Shown: piece by piece, positions 27,001 to 34,732 of the stretch
How positions within the stretch are numbered: the first letter of the stretch is position 1
How the letters are laid out: each line of letters begins with the position of its first letter
Assembly (NCBI RefSeq): GCF_015704865.1
Contig: NZ_JADQTO010000010.1
Span: 248,001 to 312,000, forward strand
Direction: 5' to 3'
Length of the DNA: 64,000 nt
From: Actinoplanes aureus
GTDB lineage: Bacteria > Actinomycetota > Actinomycetes > Mycobacteriales > Micromonosporaceae
Translations under genes and position numbers: made by a program
Notes under the pieces: model-generated
What the model was told of the DNA's origin: nothing
Seen by the model: the letters and a program-made list of their open reading frames with translations, nothing else
Databases searched by the model: none

Positions 27001-27397
27001 GCTCGCCGCGCCGCTGCCCGAGGGCGGCCTGCCGGCCGACGCCGATCTGGTGGTGCTCTCGCGCTGCGCCTTCGGGCGTACCACGATGACCCTCGGCGAC
27101 GACGTGGCCGCGGTGACCCGGGATCTCATCCGCGCCGGGGTACGCCGGGTGGTCCTGCCGCTGTGGCCGGTCGACGACATCGTGGCACCCGTGGTGATCG
27201 CCCGCTTCCTGCGCGGGGTGACCGAGGGCGTCCCGCCGGCACACGCGCTGGCGGAGGCTCAGCGCTGCGTCGCCCGGGCGAGCGCCGACCAGCTGCGGGC
27301 CGAGTACACCGCGATGGGCGGGACACCGGAGCACGAGCTGCCGCTCGGGGGCGACGCCGAGCGGCACTGGGCACCGTTCGTCCTGATCGGACCGTGA
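24047..27397 (+). CDS. Large repeat protein with C-terminal CHAT domain lacking the catalytic His
   Basis: A 1116-residue protein. Residues 1-800 are alpha-helical, alanine-rich, TPR-like repeats. The C-terminal ~250 residues are a CHAT (caspase-fold) domain: VVVVPSGPLRVVPVHALPF, YAPNTALL, then DADLVVLSRCAFGRTTMTLGDDVAAVTRDL and RRVVLPLWPVDD. The catalytic Cys position is kept (about Cys1007, LSRC for LSAC). The His-Gly motif that normally precedes it (HLATHG) aligns with LLLAAPLPEG, and the intervening loop is about 30 residues short, so proteolysis looks doubtful. The GTG start at 24047 is a reasonable guess. No target or partner gene is obvious. Confidence 0.85.
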   Translation: MTVPLRPGWMTLGSLNTEDLHGRPGPARAAALRAAADDPRHRMLHLTDACYGALSAGEAKHALRLLDELEKVAGGPDRHLSALRAWALQLDGNWYPGGIGAETTMDPAGAFVTPAPGIPETELIEHLVADGPPSLATVRAVTETLLRSGNETAARQMAVQGVRALENLARLANRLGAVALGHWCDIAGADLMHRIGLDAEARHLLIQARTAVTLLNLPGLVGVTYLVEGDWSATPGSHPESLGFDLAPQPGPSPALARRDPYRAAECYTAAASWAAGLPLPRLHAALELRQATLAWFAGDRPRRRRHLLAARDAWTTAGDTAGVQLAAVHLLIADLDEGLFADHVATLSQAGQPPEHGPVAGVLAWSASVGSRAWCTGLGRVLQRAAEHWQARGSVARARLGYLAALPLLGADPALPTRPVVTALAAVESRHGLAAPALTRLERLLHCPGPAAGPPEVACAQQLETILAMVDAHRGRIGSAEAERAARGLLRLRDLLREMLPRLGGPGGPRAAIEAIAVIDVLVPLARCGHASDRGLPERAEQWYRVALEAAERPGAAPDLRPLVLVAGGRYAEARTALTELDRDRALPGEVLAPLAVRAGDLAPAALAFARSGGAQRAGRGWHDALTAAEIALAHDDVKAGLAHARTGAAFVEELAATLPRDADRAAVCDQPGVAALYLLAAKAQAALARTEHHRADAADLRRHCFETAGRAYALTVPARPAGPDDTEPWQQWRRSTAEWTEHAHRLHAAIDTPAIRDTAPLVAAADAADAALTRAEFEVERSHPGALLRRAAPPAPFDVRRMQSRLARDTVVLAYLTAGAELMSWVVTSDDVHVHHRHVAAGHLAALARGCHARCASGHGQATEATELAALLLHDAASVLRDHRRVVVVPSGPLRVVPVHALPFAGRPLGLERVVSYAPNTALLTAEDTTLDESLRPARPLVVAGPLPGAGVEARTAAAILGCPSGEVLDTTGDRLRGHDVLLLAAPLPEGGLPADADLVVLSRCAFGRTTMTLGDDVAAVTRDLIRAGVRRVVLPLWPVDDIVAPVVIARFLRGVTEGVPPAHALAEAQRCVARASADQLRAEYTAMGGTPEHELPLGGDAERHWAPFVLIGP

Positions 27398-27931
27398 TCA
27401 GCCGCTCACCGCGAACAGCCGGTCGACCTCCTCGGCGACCGGCGCGGACGCGAGCGGGCGCCACGCCGTGAACAGCTCCTGGAAGTACACCCGGTTCTTC
27501 TCCAGCACGGCCGGCGCCTGCTCGAAGACGTCGAGCTCGTTGACGATGCTCAGGTCGACGAAGGGCGTCAGCTCCTCGGTGGTCAGCTCCCGGGTCTCGC
27601 CGGTGAAGCGGTCGGCGACCTGTTTCGTCTCGGCCAGCCGCTCCCAGGTGCGGTCCCGGTCGCACGACCCGTACAGGTAGACCAGCTCCTCCGCCTCGGC
27701 GCCGACCAGGTCGCGCAACGCGCCCCGGTCCTGCCAGAAGACGAGCGCGAGATCGAACCCGTCGGTGCTGTAGGCGGCATGGGTCAGCCCGGCGGTGCAC
27801 ACGTGGTCGCTGTGCCCGAGCTTGCCGAGCCGTTCCTCGACCCGGCACAGGTGGGCGTAAAGGGTGCCGCCCGGGTGCCGGACCGTGTCGGCTCCACGTT
27901 GCTGTAACCAATCACGCACGTCAGTGCTCAT
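27398..27931 (-). CDS. DUF6817-like (HD-fold-like) protein
   Basis: A 177-residue soluble protein. The segment HPGGTLYAHLCRVEERLGKLG (split here at His-rich ends), followed by CTAGLTHAAYSTDGFDL, matches the pattern of DUF6817 proteins, whose histidines recall HD-domain metal sites. The ATG at 27931 is chosen because the upstream extension has atypical composition. It is convergent with the CHAT gene, the two stops being adjacent. Function unknown; the family call is moderate. Confidence 0.65.
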   Translation of the reverse strand: MSTDVRDWLQQRGADTVRHPGGTLYAHLCRVEERLGKLGHSDHVCTAGLTHAAYSTDGFDLALVFWQDRGALRDLVGAEAEELVYLYGSCDRDRTWERLAETKQVADRFTGETRELTTEELTPFVDLSIVNELDVFEQAPAVLEKNRVYFQELFTAWRPLASAPVAEEVDRLFAVSG

Positions 27932-28060
27932 ATCCAGCAACCTATTGGCCACCTTGGACGGCTCGCCGCCCCGCAGGGTGCGCTGTTCGTCACAGCCCGT
28001 GCCGAAACGTGCGGGCGGCGGACGTGAAACAGTGACCGTCGTGCCGGACAGGTACCGGGT

Positions 28061-28633
28061 GTGCGGACGATGAAGCCAGACCGAGAAGGGCGCTTCCGGG
28101 CGCTCTACGCCGACAACCACGCCGACGTGCTTCGTTTCGCCCGGCGCCGGGTCCATCCCAGCCATGCCGAGGACGTGGTGGCCGATGCCTTCCTGGTGGC
28201 CTGGCGCCGCCTGGAGGAGGCACCGCCGCGGGCCGGCGACGCGCGTGCCTGGCTCTTCGGCATCGCGCGGAACTGTCTGCTCAACACCAACCGGGGCCTC
28301 GGACGGCAGGACACCCTGGCGGTCCGGATCGCCGAGGCCGCACCGCCCGCCGAGACCGGTGCGGCCGAGGACGAGGCCGCCGCCCAGCGGCTGGACCTGG
28401 CCGCCGCCTGGAAACGGCTGACCGCCGGTGAGCAGGAGGCGCTGGCGCTGACCGTTTTCGACAATCTCACCTCACCGCAGGCCGGCCGCGTGCTGGGGAT
28501 CACCGCCGCGTCGTACCGGCTGCGGCTGTTGCGTGCCCGTCGCGCCCTGCGCGGTCACCTCCACCAGGCCGAGACGAGCCCGGCCGGCTCGCTGGCCGCC
28601 CTTGGCTTCGACACCATGGAGAACCCGTCGTGA
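28061..28633 (+). CDS. ECF-type RNA polymerase sigma factor
   Basis: A 190-residue sigma-70-family ECF factor. Region 2 includes AEDVVADAFLVAWRRLEEAP and ARAWLFGIARNCLLNTNRG; region 4 includes EQEALALTVFDNLTSPQAGRVLGI followed by TAASYRLRLLRARRALRG, the DNA-recognition helix. The start may be GTG 28061 or ATG 28070. Its stop overlaps the GTG of a membrane-anchored protein (GTGA), the standard position for an anti-sigma or cognate sensor. The regulon is unknown. Confidence 0.9.
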   Translation: MRTMKPDREGRFRALYADNHADVLRFARRRVHPSHAEDVVADAFLVAWRRLEEAPPRAGDARAWLFGIARNCLLNTNRGLGRQDTLAVRIAEAAPPAETGAAEDEAAAQRLDLAAAWKRLTAGEQEALALTVFDNLTSPQAGRVLGITAASYRLRLLRARRALRGHLHQAETSPAGSLAALGFDTMENPS

Positions 28634-29409
28634 GCGATCTTGACGCAACCCTGCGCACGCTGGACGCCGCCGGCCCGCTGACCGCCGAGGACCACGAACG
28701 CGCGGCCGCCACCTTGGACCGGATCGTGGCCACCTCGTTCGACCGGCCCGCACCGGCCCGCCGTCCCAGGCGCCGCCTGCTCGTCGCCGCGGTGGCCGCC
28801 GTCGCCGCCGCGGCCGGAGCGGCGATCATCCTGCCCGGCAACCTCGGCGCCGGCCGGGCGTACGCCTCCTGGACGCCGGTGCCGACCGCCCTGACCGACG
28901 CCGAGATCGACCTGGTCGGACCGGAGTGCCGGGACGGCCTGAAGGACGGTTCCCTGGACATCGAGCGGGCGAAGCTGGTGCTCGCCGAACGGCGCGGCGA
29001 GTACGTCGCCATGCTCTACCGCACCGACGACCCGGACGTGTCCGGTTCCTGCCTGGCGCACAACGTTCCCGGCGACGACGACGTGGACGATGTGAAATGG
29101 GGCGTCGGCGGCAGTTCCGGGCCGTCCCAGATCGCGCCGGCCGGCCAGTACATGGAGGGCGCCATCGCCGACTTCAAGGAGGCCTCCATCACCGACGGCG
29201 CGGTCGGCCCCGACGTCACCGGCGTGACCATCCGGACCGGTGACCTCGCCGTCCAGGCGACGGTGCGCAACGGCCGCTACGTGGTCTGGTGGCCGTGCCC
29301 GGCCTTCGAATGGGCCGACAAGACGCACCTCCGGGAGATCTTCACGGTCGACCTCACCTTGCGCGACGGCACCATCATTCCGGCGGCCAAGCCGTGGCGG
29401 CCGCGCTGA
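28630..29409 (+). CDS. Single-pass membrane protein paired with the sigma factor
   Basis: A 259-residue protein with a cytoplasmic N-terminus of about 45 residues, an Arg-rich stop (RRPRRR), one membrane helix (about residues 49-70) and an extracytoplasmic domain with three cysteines. The layout is that of the CU044_5270-type partners of ECF sigma factors in actinomycetes, which may act as anti-sigma or sensor proteins. There is no zinc-binding anti-sigma motif, so mechanism is inferred from position. Translation is coupled to the sigma gene by a GTGA overlap. Confidence 0.75.
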   Translation: MSDLDATLRTLDAAGPLTAEDHERAAATLDRIVATSFDRPAPARRPRRRLLVAAVAAVAAAAGAAIILPGNLGAGRAYASWTPVPTALTDAEIDLVGPECRDGLKDGSLDIERAKLVLAERRGEYVAMLYRTDDPDVSGSCLAHNVPGDDDVDDVKWGVGGSSGPSQIAPAGQYMEGAIADFKEASITDGAVGPDVTGVTIRTGDLAVQATVRNGRYVVWWPCPAFEWADKTHLREIFTVDLTLRDGTIIPAAKPWRPR

Positions 29410-29431
29410 GCAGACGACACACCTCGGGGGT

Positions 29432-29459
29432 GGTGGGCGCGGCTCCGGCCGCGCCCACC
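29432..29459 (+). terminator. Intrinsic-type terminator after the sigma operon
   Basis: A 12-bp perfect stem (29432-29443 with 29448-29459) closed by TCCG, followed by GGTGTTT. It lies 23 bases past the stop of the sigma-partner gene. Confidence 0.75.
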
Positions 29460-29530
29460 GGTGTTTGGCGGGCTGAAGGTTCGGAAAGGCTACGCTCCCG
29501 ATCGACGTTCGTGATGGAAGGACCCAGCCC

Positions 29531-29914
29531 GTGATGGCTCTGCTGCTCGACCTCGCCAACATCTTCGGCGGTCTGCTGCTGGCGATACCGCTGCTGCGCC
29601 GGCTGCCGTCGGTCGGCGACAACATCGGCCGGTTCGCCGACCGGATCGCCCGCTGGGCCTGGCTGATCGGCGTGGTGGCGCTGGTCGCCGGTGGTTACTA
29701 CCTGATCGTGCACCTGACCTCCGGACCGCACCTGTTCCACTTCGAGGTGGTCGGCATCGGTGTCGGGCTCGCGCTGCTCTGGGACCGGATCACCGGTCGC
29801 AAGCCGCTCGACGGAGCCACGCGGGACGAGCCGTCCGGACGGGCCCTGCTGCTGGCGATCTTCGGTGTGATCGCGATCGTGGTGGGCGTCCAGGGCCTCT
29901 TCACGCCTAATTGA
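29531..29914 (+). CDS. Small three-to-four-helix membrane protein, unknown
   Basis: About 127 residues with hydrophobic segments near 5-22, 42-65, 72-85 and 104-122, the second starting after an amphipathic stretch (VGDNIGRFADRIARWAW). The start is GTG 29531 or ATG 29534, preceded by GAAGGA. I do not recognise a family. Its stop codon overlaps the -35 element of the polyester hydrolase promoter. Confidence 0.7.
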   Translation: MMALLLDLANIFGGLLLAIPLLRRLPSVGDNIGRFADRIARWAWLIGVVALVAGGYYLIVHLTSGPHLFHFEVVGIGVGLALLWDRITGRKPLDGATRDEPSGRALLLAIFGVIAIVVGVQGLFTPN

Positions 29915-29940
29915 CAGGCCCGCCGTGGGAGCGCTCCAAT
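29911..29940 (+). promoter_or_regulatory. Promoter with embedded CebR-type operator
   Basis: TTGACA at 29911-29916 and TCCAAT at 29935-29940 (18-base spacing) form a plausible promoter. Between and over them, 29926-29939 reads TGGGAGCGCTCCAA, a 13/14 match to the CebR/CelR box TGGGAGCGCTCCCA that controls cellulase genes in Streptomyces and Thermobifida. The hydrolase start is about 160 bases downstream. Confidence 0.65.
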
Positions 29941-30106
29941 TTTATTGAATGGGACTTCGCGTAGAAAAAGAATTATCGGCCCTGGTGTCCGGACCGCCGT
30001 CTCAAAGCGCGCCCGACCCGTTGAAAATCGCATCACGAAAGTTCAAAGATCCCTTGGCGAGCGGGGGGCGATTCCCCGCCGTAATCCGTTCGACAAGGGA
30101 GCAGCA

Positions 30107-31003
30107 TTGTCCTCCAGGACCCGAATCCGGCGCGGTCCGGCCGTGGTGAGCGCGCTCGCCGCAGCCGCCCTGACCGCCGCCGGCATCACCCTCATCCCGT
30201 CCGCGAACGCCGCAACCACCGCCTTCCCGAAGGGCCCGGCCCCCAGCAACAGCAGCATCGAAGCGGTTCGAGGACCGTTCGCCACCGCGCAGTCCAGCGT
30301 CTCCCGAGCCACCGTGTCCGGCTTCGGTGGTGGCGACATCTACTACCCCACCGACACCAGCAGCGGCACGTTCGGCGCGGTGGTCATCGCGCCCGGCTAC
30401 ACCGCTTCCAAGTCGAGCATGGCCTGGATCGCCCCGCGGATCGCCTCGCAGGGCTTCGTGGTCTTCAACATCGACACGCTGACCACGTCGGACCAGCCGG
30501 CCAGCCGCGGGCGGCAACTGCTCGCCGCCGCCGACTACCTGACCGGTCGCAGCAGCGTGCGGACCCGCATCGACGCCACCCGCGTCGCGGTGGTGGGTCA
30601 CTCGATGGGCGGAGGCGGCACCCTGGAGGCCGCCGCCAGCCGCCCGTCACTACAGGCAGCGATCCCGCTGACCCCGTGGAACCTGACCAAGTCGTGGAGC
30701 CGCAACACCGTGCCGACGCTCATCGTCGGCGCGGAGAACGACTCGATCGCGTCGGTCCGGAGCCACTCCGAACCGTTCTACGACAGCCTGCCGGCCGCGC
30801 CGGGCAAGGCGTACCTCGAGCTGAACAACGCCAGCCACTTCGCGCCGAACAGCTCGAACACCACGATTGCCAAGTTCAGCATCGCCTGGCTGAAGCTCTT
30901 CGTCGACAACGACACCCGCTACCAGCAGTTCGTCTGCCCCGGGCCGGGCACCGGGCTCGCCGTCCAGGAGTACCGCAACACCTGCGCCAACTTCGCCGTC
31001 TGA
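30107..31003 (+). CDS. Secreted polyester hydrolase (cutinase/PET hydrolase type)
   Basis: A 298-residue alpha/beta hydrolase very like Thermobifida cutinases. The TTG at 30107 is chosen because AAGGGAG sits five bases upstream; it gives a clean signal peptide (residues 1-35, cut after ANA). Nucleophile Ser166 lies in GHSMGGGG, Asp212 in AENDSIAS, His244 in NNASHFAPN; Tyr98 and Met167 form the oxyanion hole, and Trp191 is the substrate-clamp Trp. Cys277 and Cys293 make the family disulfide. The loop after the His is of type I length. Natural substrates are cutin or similar polyesters; PET activity is plausible but untested. Confidence 0.92.
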   Translation: MSSRTRIRRGPAVVSALAAAALTAAGITLIPSANAATTAFPKGPAPSNSSIEAVRGPFATAQSSVSRATVSGFGGGDIYYPTDTSSGTFGAVVIAPGYTASKSSMAWIAPRIASQGFVVFNIDTLTTSDQPASRGRQLLAAADYLTGRSSVRTRIDATRVAVVGHSMGGGGTLEAAASRPSLQAAIPLTPWNLTKSWSRNTVPTLIVGAENDSIASVRSHSEPFYDSLPAAPGKAYLELNNASHFAPNSSNTTIAKFSIAWLKLFVDNDTRYQQFVCPGPGTGLAVQEYRNTCANFAV

Positions 31004-31012
31004 GGTGACTGA

Positions 31013-31041
31013 CCGGGATGGCGGCGCCGCCGTCATCCCGG
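31013..31041. terminator. Bidirectional hairpin between convergent genes
   Basis: CCGGGATG at 31013-31020 pairs with CATCCCGG at 31034-31041 around a GC-rich core that can itself fold. It starts 10 bases after the hydrolase stop and includes the stop of the opposing TetR gene. Confidence 0.7.
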
Positions 31042-31587
31042 CAGCAGCGCCCGCAGCGCGGGTTCGGCCAGGTCGAACTCGACGTCCGCCACGCCGAGCA
31101 ACTCGCTGTACATGACCGATCCGAGCAGCCGGACATAAAGGTACGCGCGCCGGCGCAGATCGTCCTCGTCCCCGGTGAGGCCCGACTCGCGGAAGATCTC
31201 CAGCTGCGCCTCCACGCCCCGGTGCTGGAGATCAGTGGCCGGAGTGACCAGCAGTCGCGCCGCGGCCTGCGGCTCGGCCGCCACGAACTGCCGCAGCTGC
31301 TGAGCCGAGAACATCAGCTCCACGAACACCCGGGAAACCTCGATGACCCGGTCCGGGCCGGTGGTGGTGGCCTCTCCGCGAGCCTCGTCCAGGAGCAGCC
31401 GCGCGAGTGCCCAGAAGACCTCGCCGAGCAGCGCGTCGCGGCTGCCGACCGCCCGATAAAGCGTGGCACGACTGATGGACAATTCACCGGCCAGCGCCTC
31501 CATGTCCAATCCGGAATGATGCAGGTAATGCATCACGGCACCGCGCAGCAACACATCCGGTGCGATTACACGCCGGCTCTCAGGCAA
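31033..31587 (-). CDS. TetR-family regulator (QsdR-like)
   Basis: A 184-residue TetR-type protein. The helix-turn-helix is HSGLDMEALAGELSISRATLYR, followed by AVGSRDALLGEVFWAL and a helical C-terminal domain of the QsdR type. A TTG start at 31587 is favoured because GGGGG lies about seven bases upstream. It sits between two secreted enzymes, convergent with the polyester hydrolase and divergent from the GH30 gene. The target is not clear: the palindrome upstream of GH30 looks LacI-type rather than TetR-type. Confidence 0.8.
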   Translation of the reverse strand: MPESRRVIAPDVLLRGAVMHYLHHSGLDMEALAGELSISRATLYRAVGSRDALLGEVFWALARLLLDEARGEATTTGPDRVIEVSRVFVELMFSAQQLRQFVAAEPQAAARLLVTPATDLQHRGVEAQLEIFRESGLTGDEDDLRRRAYLYVRLLGSVMYSELLGVADVEFDLAEPALRALLPG

Positions 31588-31700
31588 GGCACACCCCCAT
31601 TCGCCGCGTCGCGCCCGGAAAACAACTACCCGGCGGCGAGCTCCCCATTCCTGCCCGATTTCTGGTACGGCCAGACGTCGCCGCCGGATCAACCGGGGCC

Positions 31701-31740
31701 TTGACATCGATGAGGACGCATGTCCATGTTTACGTAAACA
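31701..31740 (+). promoter_or_regulatory. GH30 promoter with LacI-type operator
   Basis: TTGACA at 31701-31706 is followed after 18 bases by CATGTT. The perfect 14-bp palindrome TGTTTACGTAAACA occupies 31727-31740, over the -10/start region, and resembles LacI/GalR-family operators. The GH30 start codon is at 31763. Confidence 0.65.
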
Positions 31741-31762
31741 ACTCGTCGATGAGGGGCCGTCC

Positions 31763-34654
31763 ATGATCGTCCGACTCGCCACGACGCTGCTCCTGGCGGC
31801 GCTCACGGCAACACCGGCCACGGCCGCTCCCCCGGAAACCACCGCCGCCGCCGCCGGGGTCACCGTCACCATCGACCCGTCCTATCAGCAGCCCGAGTTC
31901 CAGGGCTGGGGCACCAGCCTGGTCTGGATGGCCGAGGCCACCGGCGACTACCCGGACGAGATCCGGGAACGCCTCGTCGACCTGGTCTTCGGCCCGGACG
32001 GCCTGAACCTGAACATCGCGCGCTTCAACATCGGCGGCGGCAACGCTCCGACGGTGCGCGACTATCTGCGCCCGGGCGGCGCCGTGCCCGGCTTCTGGAA
32101 CGCCCCGCAGGCGTACCGGCCGCAGGACAAACAGTGGTGGAACCCGGAGGACCCGGCGCACTGGAACTTCGACGCCGACCCGGCCCAGCGCTGGTGGGTC
32201 GACCGGATCAAGGACCGGATCACCCGCTGGGAGGCGTTCAGCAACTCCCCGCCGTACTTCCAGACGGTCAGCGGGTACGTCAGCGGCGGCTTCGACCCGA
32301 ACACCGACCAGATCCGCGCCGACCGGGTCGACCAGTTTGCCGAGTACCTGGTCCGGGTCACCGAGCACCTGGAGGAAGCGCACGGGATCGACTTCGACAC
32401 GATCGACCCGCTGAACGAGCCGAACACCGACTACTGGCGTACCACGCTCGGCGCGGACGGGCAGCCCACCGGCGGCCGGCAGGAGGGCGCGCACGCCGGA
32501 CCGGCGTTGCAGGCCCAGGTGGTGACCGCGCTGAAGAACCGCCTCGCGACCGCCTCCACCGACGCCCAGGTGTCGGCGCCGGACGAGACCAACCCGGGCA
32601 CCTTCGTCACCGACTGGTACGGCTACCCGCAGGCCGCCCAGGACGCGGTCGCCCAGCTCAACGTGCACACGTACGGCACCGGCCAGCGCACCGCGGCACG
32701 GGACGTGGCCAAGGCCGAGCAGCGCCCGCTGTGGATGAGCGAGGTCGAGGGAAGCTGGGGCAACGACTACACGAGCATGGACTCGGGCCTCGGCATGGCC
32801 CAGCGGATCATCGACGACATCCGCGAGCTGGAGCCGTCGGCCTGGGCGCTGTGGCAGCCGATCGAGGATGCCGACAACATGGTGGCCGAGGGCAACCTGC
32901 AGTGGGGCTCGATTCACGTTCCGTTCGATTGCGACGAGAGCGATGATCTGACGACCTGCCCGATCCGGACCAACACCAAGTTCGACACTATCCGGAACTT
33001 CACCCACTACATCCGGCCGGGCGATCGGATGGTGAAGGTCAGCGACACCGCCACCACCGCCGCGATCCGGGCCGATGGCAGGGGCGCGACCGCGGTGCAC
33101 GCCAACCAGACCGCATCTGATCGGGTCGTCACGCTGGACCTGTCGAAGTTCGGCCGGATCTCCCGGAACGCCACGGTCACCCCGGTCGTGACAAGCGCGG
33201 CGGGCAAGCTGGTCGAGAAGGCCGCGGTCCGGGTGCGCGACGGGCGGGCGGCGATCACCGTGCCGGCCCAGTCGGTCACCACCCTCCTGATCGACGGGGT
33301 GTCCGGGACAGCCGCGGGACACGTGCGGAACGGTCACGCGTACCGGATCGAAGGGGTGCAGAGTGGCCGGTCGCTCGCGCCGGCCGGCGGCGGCGCCGCC
33401 ATCCGGACCACCGACCCGGCCGCGGCCGACCAGCTGTGGACGTTCCGCGCGCTGGGTGACGGGCTGAGCAACCGTGAGCGGTACGCGATCAGCAACGCCG
33501 GCACCGGTCAGCGGCTCGCGGTCCGGGGCGGTGCGGTGGTCGTCGAGGACGCCGCGGCAGGGCTGGACGAGGGCGCGCAGTGGGTGCTCTCGACCACCGG
33601 TGACGGCACCTACACGCTGATCAACGTGGCGGCGCGGCGGCTGGTCGACGTGCCTGGCCAGGCCACCGCCGACGGTAGCCGGGTGGGCCTCTACCAGCCG
33701 ACGTCCGGGTCCAATCAGCGCTGGGCGGTACGCGACGAGACCGTGCTGCGGAGTGAGGTCGTTTCGGCGTACACCATCCCGGGTCTCGTTCCTGAATTGC
33801 CGGAAACCGTGACCGCCATCCTGGCCGGCGGTGGCCGGGCGACCTTGCCGGTCACCTGGCGGCTGCCGCCGGAACGGCGGTGGAAGAAGCCTGGAACCGT
33901 GACTGTCCGTGGCACCGCGACCGACGTCCTCGGTCGGCCGGTCGCTGCCGAAGCGCGCGTCGTCGTGGACGTCTTCACCAGGACCAGGCCGGCGCACGCG
34001 ACGACCTATGCCGGCGGCGAACCGGTGCTGCCGGCCACGGTGACCGGGCTGGGCCGGCACGGCGGCCGCGCCGAACTGCCGGTGACCTGGGATGCCGCAC
34101 CGCCCGGCGCGTTCGACGCGGTCGGCGTGGTGACGCTGACCGGCACCGCGACCGTGGTGGGCGGCACGACCGTTCCGGCGACGGTCCGGGTGCGGGTCAC
34201 CGAGGCGGTCGAGGGTGGCGCCGAGATCTCGTCGGTCACCGCGTCCTTCACCGAGAGTGGCTACTCGGCGGCCGGCCTGGCCAACGGCGACACCACCGAC
34301 AAGGCCTGGTCGAACTGGAAGCCGAACGACCGCAACCCGTCCGACACGATCACCGTCCGGCTGTCCGGCGTGCGTGACGTGACCCGGGTGGTGACCCACT
34401 TCTACCGGGACAACGCGGCTGGTGGCGGCCTCCCGCAGAGCCTGCGGGTGGGTCTTCCGGCAGCCGACGGCACCTGCGCCGGCGGCACCGAGGTGCCGGT
34501 GGGCACGGCGAGCCCACTCGCCGTCTCCGCGGCGGTCGGCAGCCGCACCGACACGGTCTGCGTGGTGTTGACCGCGGTGCCGAACGGCTACCTGACCGTC
34601 GCGGAGATCGAGGTCCTGGCCAAGGAGCCCGCGCGGTCAAGGTCTGGTAGGTGA
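31763..34654 (+). CDS. Secreted multidomain GH30 glycosidase (endo-beta-1,6-galactanase-like)
   Basis: A 963-residue exported enzyme. Signal peptide 1-21; GH30 barrel and beta-sandwich about 30-510, with acid/base Glu219 (DPLNEPNTDYW) and nucleophile Glu327 (PLWMSEVEG). Residues about 520-655 form a ricin-B-like carbohydrate-binding domain; about 660-820 hold two Ig-like repeats (each with a TLPVTW or ELPVTW core and a GTVTVRGTAT-type strand); about 830-955 are a discoidin-like sugar-binding domain. GAGGGG precedes the ATG. The likely substrate is beta-1,6-galactan of plant arabinogalactan, inferred from resemblance to GH30 subfamily 5. Confidence 0.88.
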   Translation: MIVRLATTLLLAALTATPATAAPPETTAAAAGVTVTIDPSYQQPEFQGWGTSLVWMAEATGDYPDEIRERLVDLVFGPDGLNLNIARFNIGGGNAPTVRDYLRPGGAVPGFWNAPQAYRPQDKQWWNPEDPAHWNFDADPAQRWWVDRIKDRITRWEAFSNSPPYFQTVSGYVSGGFDPNTDQIRADRVDQFAEYLVRVTEHLEEAHGIDFDTIDPLNEPNTDYWRTTLGADGQPTGGRQEGAHAGPALQAQVVTALKNRLATASTDAQVSAPDETNPGTFVTDWYGYPQAAQDAVAQLNVHTYGTGQRTAARDVAKAEQRPLWMSEVEGSWGNDYTSMDSGLGMAQRIIDDIRELEPSAWALWQPIEDADNMVAEGNLQWGSIHVPFDCDESDDLTTCPIRTNTKFDTIRNFTHYIRPGDRMVKVSDTATTAAIRADGRGATAVHANQTASDRVVTLDLSKFGRISRNATVTPVVTSAAGKLVEKAAVRVRDGRAAITVPAQSVTTLLIDGVSGTAAGHVRNGHAYRIEGVQSGRSLAPAGGGAAIRTTDPAAADQLWTFRALGDGLSNRERYAISNAGTGQRLAVRGGAVVVEDAAAGLDEGAQWVLSTTGDGTYTLINVAARRLVDVPGQATADGSRVGLYQPTSGSNQRWAVRDETVLRSEVVSAYTIPGLVPELPETVTAILAGGGRATLPVTWRLPPERRWKKPGTVTVRGTATDVLGRPVAAEARVVVDVFTRTRPAHATTYAGGEPVLPATVTGLGRHGGRAELPVTWDAAPPGAFDAVGVVTLTGTATVVGGTTVPATVRVRVTEAVEGGAEISSVTASFTESGYSAAGLANGDTTDKAWSNWKPNDRNPSDTITVRLSGVRDVTRVVTHFYRDNAAGGGLPQSLRVGLPAADGTCAGGTEVPVGTASPLAVSAAVGSRTDTVCVVLTAVPNGYLTVAEIEVLAKEPARSRSGR

Positions 34655-34681
34655 CGGTTCAGGAGCGGCCGTTGCGGCAGT

Positions 34682-34725
34682 CGCGCGGTGAGCCGCGCGC
34701 CGCCCGGGGCGGCGGCCATCGTCCG
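34682..34725. terminator. Tandem GC hairpins between convergent genes
   Basis: A 7-bp stem with a TGAG loop (34682-34699) is followed directly by a second GCCGCC/GGCGGC hairpin. They lie between the GH30 stop and the stop of the opposing response-regulator gene. Confidence 0.6.
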
Positions 34726-34732
34726 GAACGGA

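Noticed and set aside
31730..34399. An 889-codon open frame opposite GH30
   Set aside because: Shadow of a high-GC coding sequence; the GH30 reading has signal peptide, catalytic residues and a ribosome site.
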